The notes: generated from the letters alone by a model not told the origin. A stretch of 64,000 bases of DNA from Colwellia sp. Arc7-D (GCF_003061515.1 NZ_CP028924.1:4154001-4218000); one strand, 5' to 3'; numbered from the stretch's first letter, positions 19,294-29,531 are shown. Numbers and translations: made by a program.

Positions 19294-19322
19294 AAATACC
19301 ACTGACATCAGTGGTATTTTTT
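19294..19322 (+). terminator. Intrinsic terminator after the OmpA-like gene
   Basis: AAATACCACTG/CAGTGGTATTT stem with a 4-nt loop, followed by seven or more T. Confidence 0.9.
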
Positions 19323-19450
19323 TGGACTATTTTCAGTAAGTAAGTAATATAAAGTATAAAAATCAAACATTATTAATACTCATACAAACTAAAACTCGTT
19401 ACTTAACCTGAAAGTAAAAGGTTTCTTCAACTTAAAGGACAAAAGGACTT

Positions 19451-19894
19451 ATGGATTTATTTAGCCTCAATATTAATCTAGATGAAGTCGTGAAAAATAT
19501 AATGCAGCTATTTATCGCATTAGTATTGCCAATTATGACCGCATGGGAAAGAGAAACAAGTAGTAGGTCAGCGGGCTTAAGAACCTTCCCTTTAGTATCA
19601 ATGGCAGCTTGTACCTTCACTATTCTTGCCATGTCTATTTTTAACGACCAAGACGCTCAATCTAAAGTTATTGCGGGTATTGTCACCGGCATCGGTTTTA
19701 TCGGTGGTGGTGCAATTTTAAAAGACTCATCACAGGTTAGCGGAACATCAACAGCGGCGGCAATTTGGTCTACAGGAGCTATAGGGATTGCGGTGGGTTT
19801 AGAACGTATAGAAATTGCAATTGCGTTAAGTATTATGACTTTTGCAACGCTTAAAATTATAGGTAGAGTGAAAAAAGAAGTCCCTAAGGATTAA
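19451..19894 (+). CDS. MgtC/SapB family membrane protein
   Basis: Inner-membrane protein of 147 residues with four predicted helices, corresponding to the MgtC N-terminal membrane domain only; there is no C-terminal cytoplasmic ACT-like domain. Signatures are the RETSSRSAGLRTFPLVS block between helices 1 and 2, GIVTGIGFIGGGAILKD in helix 3 and STAAAIWSTGAIGIAVG. Family members are linked to magnesium limitation and to inhibition of ATP synthase or membrane-potential control; the role here is unknown. AAAGGA precedes the ATG at good spacing. Confidence 0.9.
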   Translation: MDLFSLNINLDEVVKNIMQLFIALVLPIMTAWERETSSRSAGLRTFPLVSMAACTFTILAMSIFNDQDAQSKVIAGIVTGIGFIGGGAILKDSSQVSGTSTAAAIWSTGAIGIAVGLERIEIAIALSIMTFATLKIIGRVKKEVPKD

Positions 19895-19961
19895 TAGAAG
19901 TCTTTAAAGGGCTAAGGTTTGAGTTTTATCTTCACTGACGATGTATTTATTCACTCTAGTT

Positions 19962-19997
19962 AAACTCATTTTATACTGCTGCTTTTAAAATGAGTTT
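19962..19997 (+). terminator. Hairpin downstream of the MgtC-like gene
   Basis: Perfect 12-bp stem (AAACTCATTTTA/TAAAATGAGTTT), 12-nt loop, 68 nt after the stop codon. Only a short T run follows. The rest of the region between 19895 and 20305 shows no supported gene. Confidence 0.55.
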
Positions 19998-20305
19998 CTA
20001 GCCGTGTTATCGCACCATCTTTTGTTAAAAATTACACAATCTAAATATACTTACTTTAATTTTAGTTAGTTACGCTGATTTTCTACTGTAATATGTATAT
20101 CGTAAAAATATCAGCGTTTAAACTAACAGCACTATTTGCCGCTATTGGATTGAAAATATTGAGTGTTTTCCTGATTGTACCAGCAATAATATTGACCAGG
20201 CTGCACATAAGGATTTTTCGGTCTCTGTTTCAGGCTTTTTTTAAATATCTGAACAATGGCATTCCAGTAATTTTGCAAAATTCTTCCCCTTAAATAGCTC
20301 ATTAA

Positions 20306-21292
20306 CTAACTACAAACTTGGTTACGACCGTATGTTTTTGCTTTATACAAACTGACGTCTGCTTGATTCATAAACTCTTTAATCCCAATACTTGTTTCAT
20401 CTTTAAAAGTGGGCGAATAGCTCGTTACCCCTGCACTGATAGTAATGTTATGGTATTTTGCATTGACAGCATGCGGGATATTTAGCTCATTAACCGACTT
20501 AACCAAATCGTTGGCTATTTTTGTAGCACCTACTAAGTCGGTAAATGGCAGTAAAATAACAAACTCCTCTCCACCAAATCTGGCAACAAGATCTGTAGTG
20601 CGCTTTCTAGTTGCCACTAAACACTGAGCGACTAGGGTTAAGCATTCATCGCCTTTCACATGGCCAAATTCATCGTTGTAATGTTTAAAGTGGTCAATAT
20701 CGACCATAATAAGTGATATATCTCCTGCCCCTCGTATTACAGCTTGCCAGTCATGAACTAACTGGTTATCAAAACAGAACCGATTAGCAATACCGGTTAA
20801 AGCATCGGTTTTTGAAACCAGTTCCAGCTCTTTAGTGTGCTTCACTAATTTAATATGATTTTTTACACGACTGAATAGGATTTTAGGCAAAGTATCTGAG
20901 GCAATATAATCAATAGCCCCTAAATCTAGCATTTGCTCCTCTTCTATTTCACTGTAATGATCACTAATAAAAATCATTTGAATGTGCTCTGTCGACTTAT
21001 GCTGTTTCACAAATTTACACACATCCGCGCTAGTCATTTGAGCTAATTGTGTTGATGAAAGTACTATGTCAATGTTGCCATTTAAAATAGCTTTTAACGC
21101 CATTAAACCATCACTTGCTGTTTGTATTTGAAAGTGAGTGCCAAATATATTGCGCCAATCTGTCAATTGATTTTCGAACTCATTAACCAGTAATAGGGTT
21201 AGCTTGGAGTTACTTTTTGGTGTTAACTTACTATTATGTAAAGTAGAAGCTATTGCGTACACATTATCTTGAGAGGTTGGTGCTGAAGCCAT
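20306..21292 (-). CDS. Diguanylate cyclase with degenerate receiver domain
   Basis: 328 residues: a CheY-like receiver fold (about 30-150) and a GGDEF domain (about 160-325). The GGDEF active site is GGEEF, with the allosteric I-site RTTD exactly five residues before it, so c-di-GMP synthesis with product inhibition is expected. The receiver has lost its phosphorylation chemistry. The acidic pair is replaced by Asn-Glu (LLLVNEFE), the acceptor Asp position is Ser (IDIVLSST), and the conserved Lys region reads YIASDTLP. Control must therefore be by something other than phosphorylation, perhaps dimerisation or partner binding. Monocistronic. Confidence 0.9.
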   Translation of the reverse strand: MASAPTSQDNVYAIASTLHNSKLTPKSNSKLTLLLVNEFENQLTDWRNIFGTHFQIQTASDGLMALKAILNGNIDIVLSSTQLAQMTSADVCKFVKQHKSTEHIQMIFISDHYSEIEEEQMLDLGAIDYIASDTLPKILFSRVKNHIKLVKHTKELELVSKTDALTGIANRFCFDNQLVHDWQAVIRGAGDISLIMVDIDHFKHYNDEFGHVKGDECLTLVAQCLVATRKRTTDLVARFGGEEFVILLPFTDLVGATKIANDLVKSVNELNIPHAVNAKYHNITISAGVTSYSPTFKDETSIGIKEFMNQADVSLYKAKTYGRNQVCS

Positions 21293-21422
21293 CTAATCCT
21301 CCAAATTAGCTTTCGAGAGAAAGCAATGTTGAAATAATATAAAATCAAAACTCAGCAACACCAAATCAGATCAACGATAGATTATGATGAACACATGTTC
21401 AAATTTTGAAAAGTGCGAAAGT

Positions 21423-21449
21423 TAAACGCACGCCTAGAGCGTGCGTTTA
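21423..21449 (-). terminator. Hairpin terminator of the BON-domain gene
   Basis: 11-bp perfect GC-containing stem (TAAACGCACGC/GCGTGCGTTTA), 5-nt loop, about 20 nt past the stop. The T tract on the minus strand is poor. Confidence 0.7.
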
Positions 21450-21468
21450 GTTGAACTATTGCGAAATA

Positions 21469-22020
21469 CTAATGCTTAACCATTTCCAATTTATCAACCA
21501 CCGATTTAACGTCGGTTGTATTTTTGGCAATAGCAACAGCTAGTTGTTTTGCTGCATCTGAGTCAACTTGACCTGATAATGTAACCACGCCTTTTATGAC
21601 TTCTACTTCGATAGCGGTTCCGCTTACTTCTGATTCAAATAAAAGCTTTGTTTTTACAACTGTTTCAATTTTGGAATCTGTTAATGCGATAAGCATTTTA
21701 CTGTCTTTGGTAGATTTATTATCTATTACTGTCAAACGGTTATCGACTGAATTTACACCTTCTAGGCTAGCAACTAACTCTTCAGCCAACGCTTTATCAA
21801 CATCGCTTTCAACTTTACCCGTTAGAATGACTACACCGTTTTTCACATCAGTATTGATGTCGAAAGAATTCAGATTCGTATTAAATAATAAAGTGCTTTC
21901 GGCTTTACCATCTAACCAAGCGTCTTTTGAGGTATCTTTCCATGTGTTCTCTGCATATGCTGCTGACGAGCCAACTGTTAATAATGTTAACGCAATAATT
22001 GAACGAATTGAGTTTTTCAT
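21469..22020 (-). CDS. Periplasmic protein with two BON domains (OsmY-like)
   Basis: 183 residues with a Sec signal peptide ending AYA (cleavage near residue 23) and two BON domains (about 35-100 and 112-182). Each has the pattern of a short helix, a GVVxLxG strand turn and VxxVxxxL (NGVVILTGKV, KGVVTLSGQV). BON domains bind phospholipid or peptidoglycan; E. coli OsmY is an osmotically induced periplasmic chaperone. The gene has its own hairpin and a strong Shine-Dalgarno sequence (AGGAGAAT). Function beyond envelope stress protection cannot be stated. Confidence 0.88.
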   Translation of the reverse strand: MKNSIRSIIALTLLTVGSSAAYAENTWKDTSKDAWLDGKAESTLLFNTNLNSFDINTDVKNGVVILTGKVESDVDKALAEELVASLEGVNSVDNRLTVIDNKSTKDSKMLIALTDSKIETVVKTKLLFESEVSGTAIEVEVIKGVVTLSGQVDSDAAKQLAVAIAKNTTDVKSVVDKLEMVKH

Positions 22021-22199
22021 ATTATTCTCCTTTTAGTTAAGACAACAATACTAATGCCACATCTATGCCAGTAAAATAAAGCACTGATTAATAACGATAT
22101 AATTTATTTTGTCCATTTATTTTTTGTGTTATTGAATCATCATCGCGATTTATTTACCGATTGGATTGTAAAAAGTACATAGGTGGGTAAAGTGAAAGT

Positions 22200-22229
22200 A
22201 TCACAATGTGTATTACACAAACGTGTGAT
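22200..22229. promoter_or_regulatory. Nested palindrome between the BON gene and greB (candidate operator)
   Basis: TGTGTA-T-TACACA at 22207-22219 is an inner palindrome flanked by ATCACA (22200-22205) and TGTGAT (22224-22229). It lies in the 421-nt divergent intergenic region, 180 nt upstream of the BON gene. A binding site for a dimeric regulator is plausible. Nothing else recognisable was seen in 22021-22441. Confidence 0.3.
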
Positions 22230-22441
22230 ATTTATAAGCTACGTCAAAGTTGATGTTCGTAACGCCATGTTGAACATTAGCTTTTAAATGAATTACGTGA
22301 TGTACGCCTGAACAAATACTCTCTAGCATAACAATATATTTCATTATATTATTACCTACAGCTTAATGAGGGTTTTATTTTTCTTATTATTTGTAAAATA
22401 TCACTGCTATCTCCTCCAATTATCGAACTCACAAACAACAT

Positions 22442-22915
22442 ATGAAAACCAAATTAATTACTCGACCAGGCTATGTATTACTTCAGCAAGAGTTAAATAA
22501 ACTCTGGCGAGAAGACCGTCCAGAAACAACCCGAAAAGTTTCGTGGGCGGCAAGTTTAGGGGATCGAAGTGAGAACGCTGATTATCAATATAATAAAAAG
22601 CGTTTGCGAGAGATTGATCGCCGCGTGCGTTATCTTCGAAAAATACTCGAAGAGTTAAAAGTTGTCGATTACGGCCCTCAACAAGAAGGCAAAGTATTTT
22701 TCGGTGCTTGGGTCAGTTTAGAAAATGACGACAATGAAACGCTAAAGTTTCGCATTGTTGGTCCAGAAGAAATCTATGGTCGCAACGACTACTCTTCAAT
22801 TGACTCACCGATTTCACGCGCATGTTTAAAGAAAGAAGTTGATGACGAAGTCGTGGTTAAAACGCCTACGGGTGAAAAAATTTGGTACGTTAACGCCATT
22901 CAATATGAAAAATAA
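22442..22915 (+). CDS. greB: Transcription elongation factor GreB
   Basis: Binds in the RNA polymerase secondary channel and stimulates cleavage of backtracked RNA. 157 residues, as expected. It has an N-terminal coiled-coil with the acidic tip SLGDRSENADY (the catalytic Asp and Glu), then a FKBP-like C-terminal domain (FRIVGPEEIYG, ISRACLKKEVDDEV). GreB rather than GreA is supported by RPGYVLLQQELNKLWREDRPE and by the strongly basic helix KKRLREIDRRVRYLRK. No clear Shine-Dalgarno sequence precedes the ATG. Confidence 0.95.
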   Translation: MKTKLITRPGYVLLQQELNKLWREDRPETTRKVSWAASLGDRSENADYQYNKKRLREIDRRVRYLRKILEELKVVDYGPQQEGKVFFGAWVSLENDDNETLKFRIVGPEEIYGRNDYSSIDSPISRACLKKEVDDEVVVKTPTGEKIWYVNAIQYEK

Positions 22916-23030
22916 TTAATGAAAATAATGCAATAGTCTAACAATCGATACTTTTTGAAATTTCATATTAAATTTAACACTCGATATATCTACTTACCTC
23001 GATAATTACCGACAACTAAAAGGAGTTTTG

Positions 23031-23615
23031 ATGTCCGTACAAAATAAGATTAAACAAAAAACGCGTGAATTTATAGATTCTAGACATATGCTTAGAGGTA
23101 TTACCATTGCTTCTTTTCTAGAATCTACCATAGTCCCCATTCCTTTAGAGGCCGTATTAATTCCTCTTATGCAGGCACGCCGCGAAAAACTTTGGCTTAT
23201 TGCATTCATGGCAACATTAGGCTGTATAGCTGGCGCTTTACTTGGTTATACACTGGGATATTATCTATTTGATATTGCTGGCGAGTGGGTTATCAACACA
23301 TTTTCAAACCCCGAACAATTTGAAAATGTGAAACAAAAAATGCATGACCAAGGCTTTTGGTTTGTTATCACCTTAGGCATAGTGCCAATTCCGTTTCAAA
23401 TAGCCATGCTGGCAGCTGGTGCAACTAAATATTCACTCACTTTATTTATAATAGCCTCGGCTATTGCAAGATCTATTCGATATTTTGGTCTAGCGATTGT
23501 CGTGTATTACGCCGGTAATCAAGCTGAGCGTATTATCAGTAAACATAAAACAAAAACCATGATCGCTTTAACGCTTTTAATATTAACTGCTTGGGCATTA
23601 AGTCGTATGCTTTAA
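23031..23615 (+). CDS. DedA/VTT-domain membrane protein (YqaA-like)
   Basis: Inner-membrane protein of 194 residues, possibly involved in lipid scrambling or proton-dependent homeostasis, as proposed for DedA proteins. The ATG at 23031 is chosen because AGGAG lies 5 nt upstream; a TTG one codon earlier is in frame. The family motifs FLESTIVPIPLE (re-entrant loop 1) and GIVPIPFQIAMLAAGATKYS, followed by ARSIRYF (re-entrant loop 2 with conserved Arg), are present. It follows greB after about 115 nt. Confidence 0.88.
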   Translation: MSVQNKIKQKTREFIDSRHMLRGITIASFLESTIVPIPLEAVLIPLMQARREKLWLIAFMATLGCIAGALLGYTLGYYLFDIAGEWVINTFSNPEQFENVKQKMHDQGFWFVITLGIVPIPFQIAMLAAGATKYSLTLFIIASAIARSIRYFGLAIVVYYAGNQAERIISKHKTKTMIALTLLILTAWALSRML

Positions 23616-24182
23616 AGATTGATGAATAGCACGCTCTATTTATTGATAATAGAAGTAATAAACTGCATTTTACACATAAATTAGATAACCATTAGACTGT
23701 GTAGTCACTAGTGATTGTTGAAGACTTGCGTTATTAATAGCTTGCATAAAAAGGTCACTAGGATTGTCGTTTAGCTGATCAGCCACAAATAAAATTAATC
23801 AGTAAACTAACGATATTATCGAAATATTAACAACACTTAACATCTTGTTTTAAGCCTTAATAATTCATATAGTGTATGGAGTTTAGTGAGAAATCAAAAC
23901 TTATAGCCACTGTCGATTCGTACTATAAATGAATAGTAGTATTACAGGGTTAATACTTTAATGCTATGGCGTGCAGTACTCTATACTTATTAGTCAAACA
24001 AGCGACAAAAATTTCAACCTAACAGAGGTGATAATTTCATATCTTCTGCGCTAGTAAATAGGTTTTTTATTTTTAAAGTAACACTTAAAACAATAGCTAA
24101 ACCTCTCATTAAAAAGTCAAAACTTGACACCATTGGCGGTTATAAATAGTATTATTTAATATACGCTGCACATTTTTATTGT
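23616..24182. other. Intergenic region with nothing recognisable
   Basis: 567 nt of AT-rich sequence between the DedA-like gene and the EAL gene. No ORF with a ribosome-binding site, no strong hairpin with a T run and no RNA motif was recognised. Confidence 0.5.
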
Positions 24183-25439
24183 ATGGATAAATATATGGAC
24201 AGACAATTTATCGACCACATTTTTGATCCGAATGAAGAAACTAACGTTGGCGCTAAATTATTAAACCTACTGGCACTTGTTCGCAAACATTTAGATATGG
24301 AAGTCGCTTTCATTTCAGAGTTTGTTGGTAATGACCGCGTATTCAAATTAGTCGATAAGCAAACTTCAAGCTCAACAGTCTGCGTTGGAAATTCAGACGT
24401 GATTAAAGAAACTTATTGCCAAAAAATTGCTGATAATCAACTAGACCCCATAATCACTGATACTAAAGCTAACCCAATAACGAATGTAATGCCGATAACA
24501 AAGGAGTTGAACATTGGTTGTTATATTGGCGTTCCTATCGTTCTTTCTGATGGAGGGATGTACGGGACATTTTGTTGCTATAAGTCGCATCCCGATGACA
24601 GTTTAAATGGCAGAGATTTAACTTTTTTAACACTGATCTCCGAAGTTGCCGCTGAGCTTATTGAAAAAAATGTTCAATTCGAAATGTTAAACAAAGATGC
24701 CAAGCTAGCTATTGAAAATGTTATTAAAACCAAGGGTATCGATATTTATTTTCAACCAATATTTAGCTTAAACACTAATAAAATTTCAGGTTTTGAAGCC
24801 CTTTCACGCTTTACTTCGATACCTTATCGCACACCTGACATTTGGTTTAACGAGGCGGCTCAACTAGGCCTGGGTGAACCACTGGAAATGCTTGCTATAC
24901 AAAATACACTCGATTATATAGACAAGTTTGATAAAGCGACTTATATATCAGTTAATACAGCTCCTGAACATATATTATCAGGTGCCATAGCAAAGGTTTT
25001 TGAGCAAATAGATTGTAATCAAATAGTGTTAGAATTAACTGAGCATACTCAGGTATTAGATTACCCCGCAATGCGCGAGGCTCTGAAACCACTACGTATC
25101 AAAGGTATGCGTTTAGCTATTGATGATGCAGGTGCTGGCTTTTCATCATTTCAACATATATTAGAGCTTGAAGCGGATATCATTAAACTTGATATTAGCC
25201 TAACGCAAAATATAAATAAGGAGAGAAGTAAATACCTTTTGGCTAAGGCTTTATGTGGTTTTGCTAAGGCGATTAACTGTATTATTCTTGCTGAGGGTGT
25301 TGAAACACAAGATGAACTCGATACACTGAGGGTGCTAGGTGTTGATAAAGTGCAAGGCTACCTGCTGGGTCGCCCAGCGCCATTTGAAGACGTTGTAAAG
25401 TATCAAACCACAACACTTTTAAATAAGCTTTCTGAGTAA
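24183..25439 (+). CDS. GAF-EAL c-di-GMP phosphodiesterase
   Basis: 418 residues: a GAF sensor domain (about 20-165, with CYIGVPIVLSDGGMYGTFCC) and a C-terminal EAL domain (about 175-410). The catalytic set appears complete: Glu205 of EAL, the Asn in SVNTAPEH, Glu in LELTEH, the Asp pair in AIDDAGAG, Lys in IIKLDIS and Glu in LAEGVET. Hydrolysis of c-di-GMP to pGpG is therefore expected, gated by an unknown GAF ligand or signal. The start is uncertain: ATG 24183 and ATG 24195 are both possible and neither has a clear Shine-Dalgarno sequence. Monocistronic. Confidence 0.9.
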   Translation: MDKYMDRQFIDHIFDPNEETNVGAKLLNLLALVRKHLDMEVAFISEFVGNDRVFKLVDKQTSSSTVCVGNSDVIKETYCQKIADNQLDPIITDTKANPITNVMPITKELNIGCYIGVPIVLSDGGMYGTFCCYKSHPDDSLNGRDLTFLTLISEVAAELIEKNVQFEMLNKDAKLAIENVIKTKGIDIYFQPIFSLNTNKISGFEALSRFTSIPYRTPDIWFNEAAQLGLGEPLEMLAIQNTLDYIDKFDKATYISVNTAPEHILSGAIAKVFEQIDCNQIVLELTEHTQVLDYPAMREALKPLRIKGMRLAIDDAGAGFSSFQHILELEADIIKLDISLTQNINKERSKYLLAKALCGFAKAINCIILAEGVETQDELDTLRVLGVDKVQGYLLGRPAPFEDVVKYQTTTLLNKLSE

Positions 25440-25646
25440 TTATCAACGTTTAAATAAATTTTGCTGCTTGCTACTGCTTATTGTACAACCCGCTTCAGCT
25501 AAATTTTTGTGGAATAATATAATAGCTCGTTTAGCCATATATATTATTCGACATTATCAATGTCTCTGTTATGTAACTAAAGGGTATTAATGTAAATACT
25601 TTAATACCCGAAAGTTTAAACTAACCAATAAGTAATTGTTTGTCGC

Positions 25647-26341
25647 TTAGATAAAAGCAAAAGCATCAGCATACATATGCTCTATTAATGCACCTTGCTC
25701 AACAAAATCGCCACGTACAACCGCAACCATTTCAAAGCGGCCAGCTAAATAGATATCATAATCAACTAAGTTATTAACATCATCCATTACCGCTTTATGT
25801 ACCATGCCTGAACGACCTTTCCAATCAGCACTGGGCGCTTCAATCACTGGAATAAATTTACCATTAGCGAGTTTATTAATCATAGCGGCTGTTTGCTCTA
25901 ACTCATAACACGCACTCGTGTCACGTAAGCCCCAGTAAACAATTACCTCTCGTTGAGAGTTCTGCAAAGCTAGATGCTCAAACATAGACTTCACATAAGA
26001 AAACCCGGTACCACCCGCAATAAGAAGTAGTGGGCGCTCACTACTTTCGCGTAACTGTGCATTACCAAAAGGCATTTCTACCGTAACTTCAGTATTAGCT
26101 TTTATGTGTTCTATCACTTGCATTGGATAACTGTCCGAACCAAAAGCACCAATTTGTAATTCTATTAGTTCAGCGCCAGGGCACTGGCAATTGAAAAAGG
26201 ACGTTTATCTTCGTCACTCATTACAAAGTTTAAATACTGTCCGGCAGAGAAATCAACAGGCATGTTAGGCTTTAGAAGCGCCTTATAAACATGCTCCGTC
26301 AATGGTGTTAACGACGCTACCTGACATGTGATCACTTTCAT
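25647..26341 (-). pseudogene. fre: NAD(P)H-flavin reductase Fre, interrupted by a 1-nt frameshift
   Basis: Reduces free flavins with NAD(P)H. Two overlapping reading frames together cover the whole protein. The first, from ATG 26341 (MKVITCQVASL) through DKRPFSIAS, hits a stop at 26165. The second carries PGAELIELQIGAFGS through LLIAGGTGFSY (NAD(P)-binding), IYWGLRD and the C-terminus ADAFAFI. The frame changes at a run of three C (reverse strand) at 26179-26181; adding one base restores a 231-residue protein, against 233 in E. coli Fre. It could be a true pseudogene or a homopolymer error in the assembly. The ubiD-fre order is as in E. coli, with a 46-nt gap. Confidence 0.88.
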
Positions 26342-26387
26342 TTATTCTTTACCTTATTACTGCATGCTGACTATATTAGCCGCATTT

Positions 26388-27890
26388 TTAATGTGAATTT
26401 TTGGTCTCGTTTGAGATATTAAGTTCATCCCAAATCTCGTCAACTTGGTCTTTAATTTCTTGCGTCATTTCTATGGGTTCACCCCACTCACGATTCGTTT
26501 CGCCAGGCCATTTATTCGTCGCATCTAAGCCCATTTTTGAACCTAAGCCTGAAACAGGTGACGCAAAATCTAAATAATCTATCGGTGTGTTCTCAATTAA
26601 CACAGTATCGCGACTTGGATCCATGCGCGTTGTCATTGCCCAAATAACATCTTGCCAGTCTCGTGCATTAATATCATCGTCACATACAATAACAAACTTG
26701 GTGTACATAAATTGACGTAAAAACGACCAAACACCCATCATCACACGCTTAGCATGACCTGCATATTGCTTTTTAATGGTCACTACCGCTAGACGATATG
26801 AACACCCTTCTGGTGGCAAGTAAAAGTCTTGGATTTCAGGAAACTGTTTTTGCAAAATAGGGACAAACACTTCATTTAGCGCTACACCTAAAATCGCCGG
26901 TTCATCAGGCGGACGACCCGTGTAAGTGCTATGATAAATAGGATCTTTTCTATGCGTAATATGCGTTACGGTAAATACCGGAAAATCGTCAACTTCATTG
27001 TAGTAGCCAGTATGATCGCCATAGGGTCCCTCGGGTGCTACTTCATCCGGGTCAATATAGCCTTCAAGTACTATTTCAGCACTCGCAGGAACCTCTAAGT
27101 CACTACTTATGCACTTAGCAACTTCTGTTTTACTACCACGCAATAAGCCCGCGAAAGCATACTCTGACAAAGTATCTGGAACAGGCGTAACAGCTCCTAA
27201 AATGGTTGCCGGATCAGCACCAAGCGCAACAGCAACTGGATATTTTTCACCTGGAAAGGCTTTTTTAAACTCTTGAAAATCTAATGCACCACCGCGATGC
27301 GATAACCAACGCATAATCACTTTATTGCGACCTAACAATTGATTACGATAAATACCTAAATTTTGTCGTGATTTATGCGGCCCTTTAGTTACGGTTAATC
27401 CCCATGTGATCAAAGGAGCAACATCACCAGGCCAACATTTTTGTATTGGCAATTGAGTTAAATCAACTGCATCACCTTCAAGTACCACTTGCTGACATAG
27501 TGGTTTTTTAATCACCTTAACCGGCATGTTAAGCACTTGCTTGTATAAAGGTATTTTACTTAAAGCATCACGGAAACCTTTCGGTGGCTCTGGCTCTTTT
27601 AATGCTGCCAACAATGTGCCTACATCACGTAAGGCTTTTACATTTTCTTGCCCCATAGCCAAAGCAACGCGATCAGGCGTACCAAATAAATTGGTTAATA
27701 CTGGCATTTTGTGTGGCATACCATTTTCGTCGATTGGGTTTTCAAATAACAATGCTGGACCGCCTTGTCTTAAGGTACGATCACTGATTTCTGTCATGGT
27801 TAAATCAGTAGAAATAGGCTGGCTAATCCGCTTGAGTTGACCTAATTTCTCTAGTTGAGAGATAAAATCTCTTAAATCACTGTATTTCAT
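26388..27890 (-). CDS. ubiD: 4-hydroxy-3-polyprenylbenzoate decarboxylase UbiD
   Basis: Prenylated-FMN-dependent decarboxylase of ubiquinone biosynthesis. 500 residues, as in E. coli (497). It is diagnostic throughout: [22 protein letters not shown] at the start, [26 protein letters not shown] (the conserved Arg), and [30 protein letters not shown] provides the catalytic Glu region. It is followed by fre on the same strand and separated from rho by a strong terminator. Confidence 0.97.
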   Translation of the reverse strand: MKYSDLRDFISQLEKLGQLKRISQPISTDLTMTEISDRTLRQGGPALLFENPIDENGMPHKMPVLTNLFGTPDRVALAMGQENVKALRDVGTLLAALKEPEPPKGFRDALSKIPLYKQVLNMPVKVIKKPLCQQVVLEGDAVDLTQLPIQKCWPGDVAPLITWGLTVTKGPHKSRQNLGIYRNQLLGRNKVIMRWLSHRGGALDFQEFKKAFPGEKYPVAVALGADPATILGAVTPVPDTLSEYAFAGLLRGSKTEVAKCISSDLEVPASAEIVLEGYIDPDEVAPEGPYGDHTGYYNEVDDFPVFTVTHITHRKDPIYHSTYTGRPPDEPAILGVALNEVFVPILQKQFPEIQDFYLPPEGCSYRLAVVTIKKQYAGHAKRVMMGVWSFLRQFMYTKFVIVCDDDINARDWQDVIWAMTTRMDPSRDTVLIENTPIDYLDFASPVSGLGSKMGLDATNKWPGETNREWGEPIEMTQEIKDQVDEIWDELNISNETKNSH

Positions 27891-28031
27891 ATTAGAATTT
27901 GATGAAAAATTTGTCGTACATTATAACGGTAATAAGCCTAAAACCCCTAATCGATAGCAGCATCAAGTTAATAATTCTGCTTTTATCGTATCCCATTTCA
28001 ATTTATCGCCGATTAATTTTATATTACCCAT

Positions 28032-28062
28032 AAAAAATGCCAGCTAATTGCTGGCATTTTTT
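28032..28062 (-). terminator. Intrinsic terminator of rho
   Basis: Perfect 13-bp stem (AAAAAATGCCAGC/GCTGGCATTTTTT) with a 5-nt loop, 18 nt after the rho stop. A T run lies on the minus-strand side. Confidence 0.92.
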
Positions 28063-28080
28063 AAAAAGTTAATAACTAGC

Positions 28081-29340
28081 TTATTGACGTTTCATCGAAT
28101 CAAAAAATTCGTCATTAGTTTTCGTCATAGCCAATTTATCAATCATGAATTCCATCGCATCAATCTCACCCATTTCATGAACGATTTTACGCAGTATCCA
28201 CATTTTCTGTAGTTCATCAGGCTTAGTTAAAAGCTCTTCGCGACGCGTGCCACTGCGGTTAAAGTGGATAGCAGGGAAAACACGTTTTTCAGCAATTTTG
28301 CGTGAAAGGTGTAATTCCATATTACCTGTACCTTTAAACTCTTCGTAGATAACTTCATCCATTTTAGAGCCAGTATCAACAAGCGCTGTTGCGATGATAG
28401 TTAAGCTACCACCTTCTTCGATATTACGAGCAGCACCGAAAAATCGCTTTGGACGGTGTAATGCGTTCGCATCAACACCACCGGTTAATATTTTACCTGA
28501 CGATGGAATAACAGTGTTGTATGCACGTGCAAGTCGAGTGATTGAATCTAATAAAATCACAACATCTTTTTTATGCTCAACTAAGCGCTTTGCTTTTTCG
28601 ATAACCATTTCGGCAACTTGAACATGACGATTGGCTGGTTCGTCAAAAGTTGAAGCAATTACTTCACCCTTAACTAAGCGCTGCATTTCAGTTACTTCTT
28701 CTGGACGCTCATCAATCAGTAATACCATTAACTCCGCATCAGGGTGGTTATGCGCAATACTTTGAGCGATGTTTTGTAACAATAAGGTCTTACCCGCTTT
28801 TGGAGGAGCAACAATCAAACCACGTTGCCCTTTACCAATTGGAGATGCTAAATCTAAAACACGTGCGGTAATATCTTCGGTAGAACCATTTCCACGTTCC
28901 ATTGTTAAACGGTCAGTAGGGTGAATAGGCGTTAAGTTTTCAAAAAGGATTTTATTGCGAGAGTTTTCTGGACGGTCAAAGTTTACTTCATTAACTTTTA
29001 AAAGAGCGAAGTAACGTTCGCCATCTTTTGGTGGGCGAATTTTACCGGTAATGGTATCGCCTGTTCGCATACTAAATCGACGTATCTGGCTTGGTGATAC
29101 ATAAATATCATCTGGGCCTGCTAAATAGGAAGAATCCGCTGAGCGTAAAAATCCAAAGCCGTCTTGTAGAATTTCTAAAACACCGCTACCAAAAATATCC
29201 TCACCACTTTTAGCGTGGGCTTTTAATATGGCAAAAATAATGTCTTGTTTGCGGTTACGAGCTAAATGCTCCAATTTCATTGATTCTGCGAGTTTAACCA
29301 GTTCGCTGATCGACTTTTCTTTAAGTTCGTTAAGATTCAT
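28081..29340 (-). CDS. rho: Transcription termination factor Rho
   Basis: Hexameric RNA-dependent ATPase that terminates transcription. 419 residues, identical to the E. coli length and nearly collinear. Features are the N-terminal helical domain ([15 protein letters not shown]), the cold-shock-like RNA-binding domain ([21 protein letters not shown]), Walker A PPKAGKT, Walker [14 protein letters not shown], the Q loop, and the R loop near [18 protein letters not shown]. It is followed by a strong intrinsic terminator. The order rho-trxA-rhlB-gppA is the classical gammaproteobacterial block. Confidence 0.98.
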   Translation of the reverse strand: MNLNELKEKSISELVKLAESMKLEHLARNRKQDIIFAILKAHAKSGEDIFGSGVLEILQDGFGFLRSADSSYLAGPDDIYVSPSQIRRFSMRTGDTITGKIRPPKDGERYFALLKVNEVNFDRPENSRNKILFENLTPIHPTDRLTMERGNGSTEDITARVLDLASPIGKGQRGLIVAPPKAGKTLLLQNIAQSIAHNHPDAELMVLLIDERPEEVTEMQRLVKGEVIASTFDEPANRHVQVAEMVIEKAKRLVEHKKDVVILLDSITRLARAYNTVIPSSGKILTGGVDANALHRPKRFFGAARNIEEGGSLTIIATALVDTGSKMDEVIYEEFKGTGNMELHLSRKIAEKRVFPAIHFNRSGTRREELLTKPDELQKMWILRKIVHEMGEIDAMEFMIDKLAMTKTNDEFFDSMKRQ

Positions 29341-29502
29341 ATTGGGGGTTCTTAAACTATTTAGGTTGTTATGCTGTGCCGTTTGGCAATTTAGGATGTT
29401 TAAATATGGTTTTTTTTGAAATGTTCTTTCTTTAGAAAACTAAATTTAGCATTAAAAAGTAAACCAGTAAAGGATCACTTAATTGATCTTATGATAAATA
29501 AT

Positions 29503-29531
29503 AAAAAGGTCCGATAATTCGGACCTTTTTT
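29503..29531 (-). terminator. Intrinsic terminator of trxA
   Basis: AAAAAGGTCCGA/TCGGACCTTTTT stem with a 4-nt loop. The right arm abuts the trxA stop codon at 29531, so on the minus strand the hairpin begins immediately at the end of the gene. Confidence 0.9.

Noticed and set aside
20093..20293. Open frame of 66 residues with hydrophobic N-terminal part, plus strand.
   Set aside because: No ribosome-binding site, irregular composition and no family resemblance; it lies in an AT-rich spacer. Left unannotated.
21596..22036. Plus-strand frame of 146 residues opposite the BON gene.
   Set aside because: Antisense shadow; the minus-strand gene has a signal peptide, two BON domains and a good ribosome-binding site.
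25647..26341. Programmed ribosomal frameshifting in fre.
   Set aside because: No slippery heptamer or downstream structure is evident, and Fre is not known to use frameshifting; mutation or sequence error is simpler.
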